Positions 15,079-23,532 of a stretch of 64,000 nt of DNA are shown piece after piece; position 1 is the first letter of the stretch; the number at the start of each line of letters is the position of its first letter. The DNA is from an uncultured Lachnospiraceae bacterium (GTDB taxonomy: Bacteria > Bacillota > Clostridia > Lachnospirales > Lachnospiraceae). Where the stretch lies: NCBI GenBank assembly GCA_902789555.1, contig CADAOF010000003.1, forward strand, positions 1-64,000. Reading direction: 5' to 3'. A model generated the notes under the pieces. It had not been told where the DNA came from and did not search any database. It was given only the letters and a program-made list of their open reading frames with translations. The position numbers were made by a program, and so were the translations under genes.

Positions 15079-17724
15079 ATGAGCGAACTGAAACGGACAC
15101 AGCTTTATGACATCCATGTGGCGGCAGGCGCCACGATGGTGGACTTCGGCGGCTGGGAGATGCCGGTGCAGTACCCGACGGGTATCGTGGCCGAGCATCT
15201 GTACACCCGCAGCAAATGCAGCCTCTTTGACGTCTCGCATATGGGGCGCCTGCTGGTGGAGGGATCCGAACGGGTCGCTTTCCTGCAGCACGTCGTGAGC
15301 GCGAACGTCGAAGGCCTTCTGCCCGGTCGCGCAATGTACTGCATCCTGCCGGATGAAGACGGCAGCGCCGTGGACGACGCCTACCTCTACCGCTTTGAGG
15401 AAGACCGTCTGCTGCTCGTCGTGAATGCCGCGAACATCGACAAGGATTTAGAACATCTCGCGAAATACGTCGGCGAATATGACTGCCGCATCACGAACAT
15501 CTCTGCGGACTGGGCCTGCATCGCGGTCCAGGGGCCGGCAAGCAAGGACATGCTGATGACGCTTTCGAGCGGCGTACCGGTCACGGAACCGATGAAGAAT
15601 TACGTCAATACCGTGCTGCTGGAAGGCCGCGAGGCGAAGATCGCAAAGACCGGCTACACCGGCGAGCCGCTCGGCTACGAAGTCTTCGTGAAGACCGAAG
15701 ACGGCGCCTGGCTGTGGAACCGCCTCTGCGAACTCGGCGCCCGCCCCGCCGGCCTCGGCGCCCGCGATACGCTGCGTCTCGAAGCGGGACTTCCGCTCTA
15801 CGGTCATGAGATGGGGAGAGATCCTGAAGGTGTCCCGATGCCCGTCTATTCTGCGCCGGTCGCCCGCTTTGCCGTGAGCTTCGCGCCGCAGAAGGGCGAA
15901 TACATCGGCCGCGCCGCGCTGGCAAAACAATACGAAGCCTACCAGCGGATCATGAACCGCGACGACAGCGACAATTCAGCTCTGCCGCGCCGCATCCAGT
16001 GCATCGCGCTCCTTGACCGCGGCGTCATGCGTGCGGGCATGCCCCTCTATAAGGGCGACAGGCAGGTTGGCTGGGTCACCAGCGGGACCATGGTGCCTTT
16101 CTATAAGGCGGAAGGCGAAGGCCTCGAATCCGTGATCACGGAAGAGGTCATGAAGCGTGCCATCGGCATGGCTTACGTGGACAGCGACATCCGCCCGGAT
16201 GACGAAGTGGAAGTGGACATCCGCGGAAAGCGCATCCGCGCCGTGATCGCGGAGCGTCACCTGGATACCATGGCGCCGCCTTTTGCGCGCCCGATCATTT
16301 ACGGCTACACGCTCGCAGAGCACGCACCGGAAGAGGGAAGCCGCCTCGAAAAGGCCGTCCGCCTCATCGGAAAGGCTGCGGACAACCACGAGTGGCGCCA
16401 GCGCCGCTGCATCAACCTGATCCCTTCGGAGAACACGCCTAGCCGCGCCGTAAGGCTCCTTTCCTCGTCCGATCCGAGCGGCCGCTATGCCGAACATAAG
16501 ACCGTGAAGTCCTTCTATGACAAGGACATTTTCTACTACCAGGGCACGAAGTTCATCGACTGGGTCGAGCAGCAGCTGGTGGAGGAGATGAAATATTACC
16601 TCGGTTCGAAGGAGGCTGAGACGCGCGTCACCAGCGGCCAGATGGCCAACACGGCAGTCTTCTCGGCCCTCATGGATTTCAAGAACCGCCTGAACCGCAA
16701 GGTGACGCCCAAACGCCTCGGCTACGTGCTGAACAACCACATCATCAAGGGCGGGCATCTTTCGGCGCAGCCCATGGGCGCGCTGCACGACTACATTGCC
16801 GTGGATCCCGTGACCGAGCAGAATGCAATCGTCAATTTCCCGGTCTGCCCCGACAACATTTATAAGATCGACGTCGAGGAGACCAAGAAGGTCATTGCCG
16901 AGTACAAGCCCGAACTGATCATCTTCGGCAAGAGCATGGTGCTCTGCAAAGAGCCCGTGGCCGCGATCCGGAAGTTCGTGGACGAACAGGGCATCAAAAC
17001 CACGATCATGTACGATATGGCGCACGTGCTCGGCCTCATCGGCCCGCACTTCCAGGAACCCTTCAAGGAAGGCGCTGAGATCGTGACCGGCTCGACGCAC
17101 AAGACCTTCTTCGGCCCGCAGCGCGGCGTGATCGGCACGAACTGGGACGAAGACGATCTGAAGTACGAGCTGTGGGAGACCATCCAGAGACGCGTCTTCC
17201 CGGGCAGCGTTTCCAACCACCACCTCGGCACGCAGCTCGGCCAGCTCATGGCGGCTTACGAGATGAACACCTTCAAGGATGAGTACCAGAAGGCGGTCAT
17301 TGCAAATGCGAAGCACTTCGCGAAAGCTCTCGCGGCACGCGGCCTCACGGTCGAAGGTGACCCGGCCATGGATTACACCGAGACCCACCAGGTGATCGTA
17401 AGCGTCGGCTACGGCAAAGGCGCAGAGGTCGCGGAGCGGCTCGAAAGGAACAACATCATCGTGAACTACCAGGCGACGCCCGACGAGGAAGGCTTCACGG
17501 CCTCCGGCGCGCTCCGCATGGGCGTTTCCGAGATGACCCGCTTCGGTTTCGGCTCCGCGGAATTCGACAAACTTGCCGACCTCATCGCGGACTGCATCCT
17601 GAACGGAAAGGAAGTCGGAGAGGATGCCGCGGCGCTGCGCGACGGCTATACGGCGATGCGCTACTGCTTCAGCGACGAAGAACTCGGCGAAGCGCTTGAC
17701 CGCCTTGCCGGCATGCTGAGGTAG
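15079..17724 (+). CDS. Fusion protein: aminomethyltransferase (GcvT) + serine hydroxymethyltransferase
   Basis: One uninterrupted 881-residue frame. Residues 1 to ~410 are GcvT (T-protein): MVDFGGWEMPVQYP, LFDVSHMG, DEDGSAVDDAYLYR and GYTGEPLGYEVF are its landmarks; it releases ammonia and forms 5,10-methylene-THF from the lipoyl-bound aminomethyl group. Residues ~420-881 are a divergent SHMT: NLIPSENTPS, GGHLSAQPMG, MYDMAHVLGL and STHKTFFGPQ, with the PLP lysine at ~675. SHMT joins methylene-THF and glycine into serine. Both domains are of near full length with their motifs intact. The start at 15079 follows GGAGGG; a frame reaching back to 14938 would cover riboswitch RNA. It is first in the gcv operon, so the fusion could pass methylene-THF directly between the sites. 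Confidence 0.92.
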   Translation: MSELKRTQLYDIHVAAGATMVDFGGWEMPVQYPTGIVAEHLYTRSKCSLFDVSHMGRLLVEGSERVAFLQHVVSANVEGLLPGRAMYCILPDEDGSAVDDAYLYRFEEDRLLLVVNAANIDKDLEHLAKYVGEYDCRITNISADWACIAVQGPASKDMLMTLSSGVPVTEPMKNYVNTVLLEGREAKIAKTGYTGEPLGYEVFVKTEDGAWLWNRLCELGARPAGLGARDTLRLEAGLPLYGHEMGRDPEGVPMPVYSAPVARFAVSFAPQKGEYIGRAALAKQYEAYQRIMNRDDSDNSALPRRIQCIALLDRGVMRAGMPLYKGDRQVGWVTSGTMVPFYKAEGEGLESVITEEVMKRAIGMAYVDSDIRPDDEVEVDIRGKRIRAVIAERHLDTMAPPFARPIIYGYTLAEHAPEEGSRLEKAVRLIGKAADNHEWRQRRCINLIPSENTPSRAVRLLSSSDPSGRYAEHKTVKSFYDKDIFYYQGTKFIDWVEQQLVEEMKYYLGSKEAETRVTSGQMANTAVFSALMDFKNRLNRKVTPKRLGYVLNNHIIKGGHLSAQPMGALHDYIAVDPVTEQNAIVNFPVCPDNIYKIDVEETKKVIAEYKPELIIFGKSMVLCKEPVAAIRKFVDEQGIKTTIMYDMAHVLGLIGPHFQEPFKEGAEIVTGSTHKTFFGPQRGVIGTNWDEDDLKYELWETIQRRVFPGSVSNHHLGTQLGQLMAAYEMNTFKDEYQKAVIANAKHFAKALAARGLTVEGDPAMDYTETHQVIVSVGYGKGAEVAERLERNNIIVNYQATPDEEGFTASGALRMGVSEMTRFGFGSAEFDKLADLIADCILNGKEVGEDAAALRDGYTAMRYCFSDEELGEALDRLAGMLR

Positions 17725-17733
17725 GAAGAGAGA

Positions 17734-17828
17734 AGATCCTTCGATCGCTTCGCTCCCTCAGGATGACAAATGATGGTTTCATTCTGTCATCCGGCATCCT
17801 CTGTCATCCTGAGCGAAGCGAAGGATCT
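17734..17828. repeat. REP-like palindromic repeat
   Basis: The left arm AGATCCTTCG...CTCAGGATGACA (17734-17768) is the inverse of TGTCATCCTGAGCGAAGCGA...GATCT (17802-17828), with small bulges. A near copy of the left arm lies at 46263-46295 and a short piece at 55769-55782. Lying between the first two gcv cistrons, it may form a hairpin that affects mRNA stability. Confidence 0.75.
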
Positions 17829-17884
17829 GCATCAATAACAAGACAATTACGATCATAAAACATTTGCTCACAGGAGGAACAATC

Positions 17885-18262
17885 ATGAATTATCCCGCAA
17901 GCTTACAGTATTCCCGCGACCATGAATGGCTCAGCCAGGAAGGCGACATCGCCGTTATCGGCATCACCGATTTTGCCCAGCATGAGCTCGGCGACGTCGT
18001 GTTCATCAACCTGCCCGAGGTCGGCGACCAAGTGACCGCGGGCGAAGCTTTCGGCGACGTTGAATCCGTGAAGGCCGTGTCCGATCTGCTCAGCCCGGTC
18101 ACCGGTATCGTTGCGGAGATCAACGAAGAACTGCTGGATTCCCCGGAACTGCTGAACGACGATCCCTATGCCAACTGGATCATCAAGGTGGAACAGGTGA
18201 CGGATACCGAAGAACTGATGAGCGCCGCGGCCTACGCGGATCTGTGCGAAACGGAGGCATAA
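17885..18262 (+). CDS. gcvH: Glycine cleavage system H protein
   Basis: A 125-residue lipoyl carrier. The lipoylated lysine lies in GDVESVKAVSDL (~residue 62), and HEWL near the N-terminus (DHEWLSQEGDIAVIGITDFA) is the family signature. It shuttles the aminomethyl group from the P to the T subunit, then electrons to the L subunit. The ATG at 17885 has AGGAGGA upstream; an in-frame ATG at 17864 precedes that site and is less likely. Its stop is immediately followed by gcvPA (one base gap). A lipoamide dehydrogenase and a lipoate ligase, both needed for the cycle, are not in this window. Confidence 0.96.
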   Translation: MNYPASLQYSRDHEWLSQEGDIAVIGITDFAQHELGDVVFINLPEVGDQVTAGEAFGDVESVKAVSDLLSPVTGIVAEINEELLDSPELLNDDPYANWIIKVEQVTDTEELMSAAAYADLCETEA

Positions 18263-18263
18263 G

Positions 18264-19580
18264 ATGGGCAGTTACATCCCCTCTTCCGAAGCGGAAAGGC
18301 GGGAGATGCTGGAGGCCCTCGGCATGGAAAGCGTCCGGGAACTCTATAAGGACGTTCCGGAAAGCGTACTGCTTGACCGGCCGCTTAACCTGCCGGAAGG
18401 CCTCAGCGAGATGGAAGTGCGGGCAAAGCTCGAGGACATGGCGAAGCTCAACAGGAACTACAGGACCATCCTGCGCGGCGCCGGCGCCTACGACCACTAC
18501 ATCCCCTCCATCGTCCGCTACATCCCCGCGAAAGAAGAATTCCTGACGGCCTATACGCCGTATCAGGCAGAAATGAGCCAGGGCGTGCTGCAGTCCATTT
18601 TCGAGTACCAGACCATGATCTGCGAACTGACCGGGATGGACGTATCGAACGCCTCGGTTTACGACGGCGCGAGCGCGGCGGCTGAGGCAGCTGCGATGTG
18701 CCGCGACCGGAAGCGGAGCGTCACCCTGATCTCCGAAACCGTCCATCCTGACGTCATCAACACGGTCCGTACCTACTGCTACGGCGCGAATGCCGAACTG
18801 AAGGTCGTGCCGGCGAAGGATGGGAAGACCGACCTTGCCGCCCTGAAGGAAATGCTCGCGGCCGATACCGCCGGGGTGATCTTCCAGCAGCCGAACTTTT
18901 TCGGCCTCTTTGAGGACGCGGAAGAGATCATCGCCGCGGTCCACGAGGCCGGCGCGATGGCGGTCATGAGCTGCAATCCGATCGCCCTTGCCGTGATGAA
19001 GACGCCGGGCGAACTGGGTGCGGACGTTGCGGTCGGCGAAGGTCAGCCGCTCGGGCTTCCGCTCGGCTTCGGCGGCCCGTATCTCGGCTTCATGGCGACC
19101 ACGCAGAAGCACATGCGGCGCCTTCCGGGCCGCATCGTGGGCGAGACCGTGGACAGCCGCGGCGGACGGGCTTATGTTCTGTCCCTGCAGGCAAGAGAGC
19201 AGCATATCCGCCGTGAAAAGGCCAGCTCCAACATCTGCTCGAACGAGGCGCTCTGCGCCCTGACGGCCGGCCTGTACATGGCGACAATGGGCCCTGACGG
19301 CATGGCCGAAGTTGCCCGCCAGTGCATGGCGAAGGCGCATTATCTGGCGCAGAAACTGATCGAAGCCGGCTGCCGGCTGGAGTACTCCGGCAGATTCTTC
19401 CATGAATTCGTGACCCGGCAGGAGAACTGCCGGGAGATTCTCGGCGCGCTTTCCGATGAAGGCATTCTGGGCGGCCTGCTGCTTCCTGACGGCGAAAGCA
19501 TCCTCTGGTGCGTGACCGAGAAGGCATCGAAAGAAGCACTGGATGAAGTCGCGGACATCGTAAAGGAGGCACTCGCATGA
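18264..19580 (+). CDS. gcvPA: Glycine dehydrogenase (decarboxylating) subunit 1
   Basis: A 438-residue subunit equal to the N-terminal half of one-chain P-protein, of usual length for split GcvP. It starts with YIPSSEAERREMLEALG and holds the family's FLGAG-like region as FRGAGAYDHYIPS-type sequence (ILRGAGAYDHYIPSIVRYI) and YTPYQAEMSQGVLQ. With GcvPB it forms the PLP enzyme that decarboxylates glycine onto the lipoyl arm of GcvH. It starts one base after gcvH and overlaps gcvPB by 4 bases (ATGA), so subunit translation is coupled. Confidence 0.96.
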   Translation: MGSYIPSSEAERREMLEALGMESVRELYKDVPESVLLDRPLNLPEGLSEMEVRAKLEDMAKLNRNYRTILRGAGAYDHYIPSIVRYIPAKEEFLTAYTPYQAEMSQGVLQSIFEYQTMICELTGMDVSNASVYDGASAAAEAAAMCRDRKRSVTLISETVHPDVINTVRTYCYGANAELKVVPAKDGKTDLAALKEMLAADTAGVIFQQPNFFGLFEDAEEIIAAVHEAGAMAVMSCNPIALAVMKTPGELGADVAVGEGQPLGLPLGFGGPYLGFMATTQKHMRRLPGRIVGETVDSRGGRAYVLSLQAREQHIRREKASSNICSNEALCALTAGLYMATMGPDGMAEVARQCMAKAHYLAQKLIEAGCRLEYSGRFFHEFVTRQENCREILGALSDEGILGGLLLPDGESILWCVTEKASKEALDEVADIVKEALA

Positions 19581-20983
19581 AACTGATTTTTGAAAAGAGC
19601 ATGCCCGGCCACCGCTCGGACCTTCTGCCGGCGCTTGACGTTCCGGCTTTTGACCTACCCGCGTCCATGAAGCGCGCGGAAAAGCCGGCTCTGCCGGAAC
19701 TTTCCGAGACTGAAGTTTCCCGCCACTATACCGAACTGGTGCAGCAAGTGCATGGCGTCAACTGCGGCTTCTATCCGCTCGGTTCCTGTACCATGAAATA
19801 CAACCCGCGCATCGACGAGGAGACGGCTGCCCTCGAGGGTTTTACCCACGTCCATCCGCTCGCGGACGAGCGCGATACCGCCGGCTGCCGCAAGGTGCTG
19901 GAGACCGCGAAGGAACTGCTCTGCGAGATCACGGGCATGGACGACATGACCTTTGAACCCGCGGCCGGCGCGCACGGCGAATTCACCGGCGTGCTGCTGA
20001 TCAAGCAGTACCACAAGTCGCGCGGCGACGAGGCGAGACGGAAGATCATCGTGCCGGACTCCGCGCACGGGACCAATCCCGCGACGGCGGCCATGTGCGG
20101 CTTCGACGTCGTGAACATCGCCTCCGGTCCCGACGGCCTGGTCGATCTGGACGCCCTGAAGGCGGCGCTCGGTCCGGACGTGGCCGGCCTCATGCTGACC
20201 AATCCGAATACGGTAGGCCTCTTCGACAGCAACATCCTCGAGATCACCAGGCTCGTTCACGAGGCAGGAGGCCTGTGTTACTACGACGGCGCGAACCTGA
20301 ACGCGGTCATGGGCGTGGTCAGACCCGGCGACATGGGCTTCGATTGCGTGCACCTGAACCTCCACAAGACTTTCGCGACGCCTCACGGCGGCGGAGGACC
20401 CGGCGCCGGCGCGGTCGGCTGCAAGGCCTTCCTTGCGGACTTCCTGCCCCGCTCCGTGACCATGGACGGCGAGGGCCGCCTGCAGGTCAGAAGCTTTGCC
20501 GGCAACTTCCTCGTGGTCGTGAAGGCGCTCACCTACATCCTGACCCTCGGCCGGGAAGGCATTCCGGAGGCCGCCGAAAACGCGGTCCTGAACGCCAACT
20601 ACCTGATGGAGAAGATCAAAGGTACCTTCGAGCCCGCCTTCGACCGCGTGTGCATGCACGAATTCGTGCTGACGCTGGATAAGTACAAGAAGGAGACCGG
20701 CGTCTCCGCCCTGGACGTGGCCAAGTCGCTGATCGATTACGGCATGCATCCGCCGACAATGTACTTCCCGCTCATCGTGCACGAAGCGCTGATGCTGGAG
20801 CCTACGGAGACGGAAAGCAAGGCCACGCTCGACGAAGCCGCTGAGATCTTCCGCAAGCTGTACAAGCAGGGCTTTGAAGATCCGGAAACCATGAGGACCG
20901 CCCCGCACCACGCCGTGATCGGAAGACCCGACGAGGTCCGCGCAGCTCGCAACCCCATCCTGCGGTGGAAGAAGGAAGAATAA
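19577..20983 (+). CDS. gcvPB: Glycine dehydrogenase (decarboxylating) subunit 2
   Basis: A 468-residue catalytic subunit. The PLP-binding lysine is in NLHKTFATPHGGGGPG (~residue 262), preceded by DSAHGTNPATAAM and LTNPNTVGLF, all typical. It carries out the PLP chemistry of glycine decarboxylation together with GcvPA. It is the last gene of the operon GcvT-SHMT, gcvH, gcvPA, gcvPB; a structured element with a U-rich end follows (21010-21161) and may terminate the transcript. Confidence 0.97.
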   Translation: MKLIFEKSMPGHRSDLLPALDVPAFDLPASMKRAEKPALPELSETEVSRHYTELVQQVHGVNCGFYPLGSCTMKYNPRIDEETAALEGFTHVHPLADERDTAGCRKVLETAKELLCEITGMDDMTFEPAAGAHGEFTGVLLIKQYHKSRGDEARRKIIVPDSAHGTNPATAAMCGFDVVNIASGPDGLVDLDALKAALGPDVAGLMLTNPNTVGLFDSNILEITRLVHEAGGLCYYDGANLNAVMGVVRPGDMGFDCVHLNLHKTFATPHGGGGPGAGAVGCKAFLADFLPRSVTMDGEGRLQVRSFAGNFLVVVKALTYILTLGREGIPEAAENAVLNANYLMEKIKGTFEPAFDRVCMHEFVLTLDKYKKETGVSALDVAKSLIDYGMHPPTMYFPLIVHEALMLEPTETESKATLDEAAEIFRKLYKQGFEDPETMRTAPHHAVIGRPDEVRAARNPILRWKKEE

Positions 20984-21009
20984 AATTCACATATACCTGT
21001 GGGACAGAG

Positions 21010-21161
21010 ATCCCGGAGACGAAGAGAAAAGAAGTCTGCGCCGGCGAACGCGAGCACGGAACTTTCGAGGAACATTTGAACGAATGTGAATCGTTCCGAG
21101 AAAGTTTTGTGCGAACAAGGAGCCGGAAAAGCTCCTATCTGCTTTGTCTCCGGGATTTTTG
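21010..21161 (+). ncRNA. Structured RNA candidate (multi-branched, closed by a 15-bp stem and T-run)
   Basis: Bases 21010-21024 pair with 21142-21156 (15 bp, one G-U), followed by TTTTTG. Inside are a long bulged hairpin (~21053-21112; 12 bp at its base with G-U pairs, 5 bp at its tip) and a small hairpin GGAGC...GCTCC (21119-21135). So much nested complementarity in 150 bases is unlikely by chance. It is either an elaborate terminator of the gcv operon or a small RNA processed from it. I do not match it to a known family; there is no T-box, SAM or cobalamin core. It lies upstream of the promoter at 21181, so it is not a leader of the next gene. Confidence 0.55.
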
Positions 21162-21180
21162 TTAAGCGAGCGGAGAAAAA

Positions 21181-21209
21181 TTGACCGTCGGGCATTCCTG
21201 CGCTATAAT
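21181..21209 (+). promoter_or_regulatory. Promoter of the DUF5058 operon
   Basis: TTGACC (21181-21186), 17 bp, TATAAT (21204-21209), 29 bp before the ATG at 21239. Confidence 0.8.
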
Positions 21210-21238
21210 CGCCTTATCATCCGAAAGGAGGATCCCCG

Positions 21239-21985
21239 ATGCTGAAAACACTGAACAGTCCCACCATGTATCTGATCTGCGGCGCCATCGTCTTATTTGT
21301 CGCCGGGGTCTCGGTCTTTTTCATGGTCCGCGCCTGGCGCGCCGGTATCGCCATCGGCATGGATAAGACAAAAATGAAGCGCACCATCACGGCCAGCGCT
21401 ACCTTCTCCGTGCTGCCGAGCCTCGGCATTTTGCTTGGCGTCATCGCACTTTCCGGCGCACTCGGCACGCCACTGCCCTGGCTGCGCCTTTCCGTCATCG
21501 GCGCCCTGCACTATGAGACCCAGGTGGCTGAAGCCGCGGCGGAAGCGGCAGGCTTGTCCGGTCTTTCCGCCTCGGAAATGACGCCGCGTGCCTTCGTCAC
21601 CATTGCCTTCCTCATGTCGGTTTGCATCATGTGGGGCATGGTCTTTTCCGTATTCTTCAACAAAAAGTACCTGAAAAAGCTGAGCGCGGGCGGCGCGAAG
21701 ACGGCTAAGGCCGGCGGCTTCGGCGACGCTGCCATGACGGCCATGTTCATCGGCCTCGTCTCGGCTTACATCGGCAGCTATATCGGCGGTTTCGTTTCCG
21801 AAAAGGGACTCTTCACGTTTAAGGGCAGCTGGATGCCGCTGCTGGTCGCCGGCGTTTCCGCAGCCGTGATGGCGCTGTTCATCCGGATCGAAGAAAAGAA
21901 GAAGGCCGAGTGGGTCGAAGGCTTTGCCCTTGCCGCCAGCATGCTGGCCGGCATGGCTGCCGCAGCGATCGCGTCCGCGCTGTAA
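21239..21985 (+). CDS. DUF5058-family membrane protein
   Basis: A 248-residue protein with about six membrane segments, beginning TMYLICGAIVLFVAGVSVFF. ITASATFSVLPSLGILLGVI and LRLSVIGALHYE are conserved features I associate with DUF5058 proteins of anaerobic Firmicutes. No enzymatic motif is visible. It is strongly tied to the next gene (12-bp gap with a strong AAGGAGG), and the pair is probably a two-subunit membrane transporter or carrier. The substrate is unknown. The start has AAAGGAGGA upstream. Confidence 0.68.
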   Translation: MLKTLNSPTMYLICGAIVLFVAGVSVFFMVRAWRAGIAIGMDKTKMKRTITASATFSVLPSLGILLGVIALSGALGTPLPWLRLSVIGALHYETQVAEAAAEAAGLSGLSASEMTPRAFVTIAFLMSVCIMWGMVFSVFFNKKYLKKLSAGGAKTAKAGGFGDAAMTAMFIGLVSAYIGSYIGGFVSEKGLFTFKGSWMPLLVAGVSAAVMALFIRIEEKKKAEWVEGFALAASMLAGMAAAAIASAL

Positions 21986-21997
21986 GGAGGTGCGAAG

Positions 21998-22696
21998 ATG
22001 GAAGAGAAGAGAATCGTCCTTACGGAAGAAGAGAAAGCGAAAACCTTCGAGACCTACAATGAGCGTACGCACGTCATCGGCCGCGTCGTCTGCATTGCCA
22101 CGCTGATCCTGCTGACCGGGGCGCCCTTCCTTATGGGAGCTTTCCTCGGCGCGATGCCGGACTTCAAGGCGGTCGGAAGAGGCTTCCTCTCGATCGGCAT
22201 TGTCTATTTCGTGAGCTGCATCGCGGAATTCCTGGTCTATACGCCCATGCTCGGCGCGGGCGGCACCTACCTTGCCTTCATCACCGGGAACCTCATTAAC
22301 ATGAAGATCCCCTGCGCCATGAATGCCCGCGACATCGTCGGCGCAAAGACCGGCACGGCGGAGAACGAGATCATTTCCACCCTGTCGATCGCGACCTCGT
22401 CGCTTGTCACCATCCTCGTGCTGGCGGCAGGCGTCGCGCTGCTCATCCCGCTGCAGCCCATCCTGCAGAATCCGGCGCTCCAGCCCGCCTTCGACCAGGT
22501 CGTTCCGGCTCTTTTCGGCGCCATGGCGTACAAATATTACCGGAAGAACATTGGTACCGCCGTCTGGCCGCTCCTCGTCATGAGCATCCTGTTCATGCTG
22601 GTCCCGAGCCTTACCGGTTCCACGAGCTTCATGATCATCCCGAGCGGCGCCATCGCCATCCTGGTTGCCTGGCTGAAGTATAAGAAGGCGAGATAA
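21998..22696 (+). CDS. Membrane protein, partner of the DUF5058 protein
   Basis: A 232-residue protein with a ~25-residue charged cytoplasmic N-terminus and about six membrane segments. Its middle has a conserved-looking segment, GAGGTYLAFITGNLINMKIP, and a polar stretch NARDIVGAKTGTAENEIIST between helices, unusual in being polar and acidic within a membrane protein and possibly a substrate site. Function is not established. Translation is coupled closely to the DUF5058 gene, and a strong terminator (22717-22745) ends the two-gene operon. Confidence 0.68.
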   Translation: MEEKRIVLTEEEKAKTFETYNERTHVIGRVVCIATLILLTGAPFLMGAFLGAMPDFKAVGRGFLSIGIVYFVSCIAEFLVYTPMLGAGGTYLAFITGNLINMKIPCAMNARDIVGAKTGTAENEIISTLSIATSSLVTILVLAAGVALLIPLQPILQNPALQPAFDQVVPALFGAMAYKYYRKNIGTAVWPLLVMSILFMLVPSLTGSTSFMIIPSGAIAILVAWLKYKKAR

Positions 22697-22716
22697 GAGC
22701 CGTTTCCGGCACGCGA

Positions 22717-22745
22717 AAAGGGACTGCTTCGGCAGTCCCTTTTTT
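22717..22745 (+). terminator. Intrinsic terminator of the DUF5058 operon
   Basis: A perfect 11-bp stem (22717-22727 with 22732-22742) with a stable TTCG loop and a T-run. The following ~190 bases, to 22935, hold no gene I can support. Confidence 0.92.
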
Positions 22746-22935
22746 ATGGATGTCCCCTTTCCCTCCCTCGCCGCCGGCCGGCGATACGGTAGTAAACGTG
22801 CGCGATGATCCGTGCGCTTGTAAATATACTGGGCGTCACGTTAAGATTTGAAACGCGCCCCGCGTTCCGATCCTGGTGCGGCTCATTCTCAACCGCTGAG
22901 ATCACGCCCGCTCCGGCGGTTACCGACATGTTAAG

Positions 22936-23391
22936 TTATTCCATCAGATCGGTGGTCCAGTTGAGCTCCTGGATCTTTTCGTCGAGCTCGCGCAGATCCT
23001 TCGAAAGTCCATCGAGCTGCTTCTGGAGCTTCGTGACGGACACCGTGCTCTGGATCACGATCTCGCTGCGCGAATAGCGGTCCACCGTGGAGCTTGCCGT
23101 ATCCAGAAAGCTTCTCAAGATGGATAGTTTCAGCTTCAGCGCATCGCGCCGTGCGAGCATTTCCGTCATGGTAACGCCGTCCGCTTCCGTGCGGCTGTTG
23201 GTCAGATTGATCGCCGCAACGAGCGCTTCCTGGCGGCTGCAGAGCGCATCCAGCTCTTTCAGAAGAGCATTGGGATCCTCGGCAGGTTTCTGGCCTTCCT
23301 GGACCTTCGCGTTATTGTTCATCCGTACGGCCAGCTGCTGCAGGCGCTTCTGCACGTCGGCGCGTTCCGATAAGGCATTCGCAAGTTTCAT
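22936..23391 (-). CDS. DIP1984-family protein
   Basis: A 151-residue all-helical protein matching the DIP1984 (septicolysin-like) family: QLAVRMNNNAKVQEG, EDPNALLKELDAL, INLTNSRTEADG, RRDALKLKLSILRSF, and the end IQELNWTTDLME. Long amphipathic helices suggest a coiled-coil bundle with no catalytic site; the family role is unknown and the toxin name is historical. I place the start at 23391, where GGAGG lies five bases before the ATG; upstream ATGs at 23406 and 23424 lack a ribosome binding site. Single gene, convergent with the DUF5058 operon and divergent from the Nudix gene. Confidence 0.8.
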   Translation of the reverse strand: MKLANALSERADVQKRLQQLAVRMNNNAKVQEGQKPAEDPNALLKELDALCSRQEALVAAINLTNSRTEADGVTMTEMLARRDALKLKLSILRSFLDTASSTVDRYSRSEIVIQSTVSVTKLQKQLDGLSKDLRELDEKIQELNWTTDLME

Positions 23392-23532
23392 ATCATCCTC
23401 CGTCATCCGCCCGCGGGCGGTCATTTGTCACCTTCTCAGTATAGCGCGGACGGCAGGAAAAAGGAAGAGCAACTTGACTTTTTCTCCCCTGCGGATTACC
23501 ATCGAAGCAAACTGAAACGCAGGAGATGCAGC

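Noticed and set aside
15976-17388. Long minus-strand frames opposite the GcvT-SHMT gene
   Set aside because: Composition of an antisense shadow; the plus strand carries full GcvT and SHMT motifs.
22744-22929. A 61-codon minus-strand frame just after the DIP1984-type gene
   Set aside because: No ribosome binding site before its ATG, no recognisable motif, and it runs into the DUF5058 terminator. I cannot support it.
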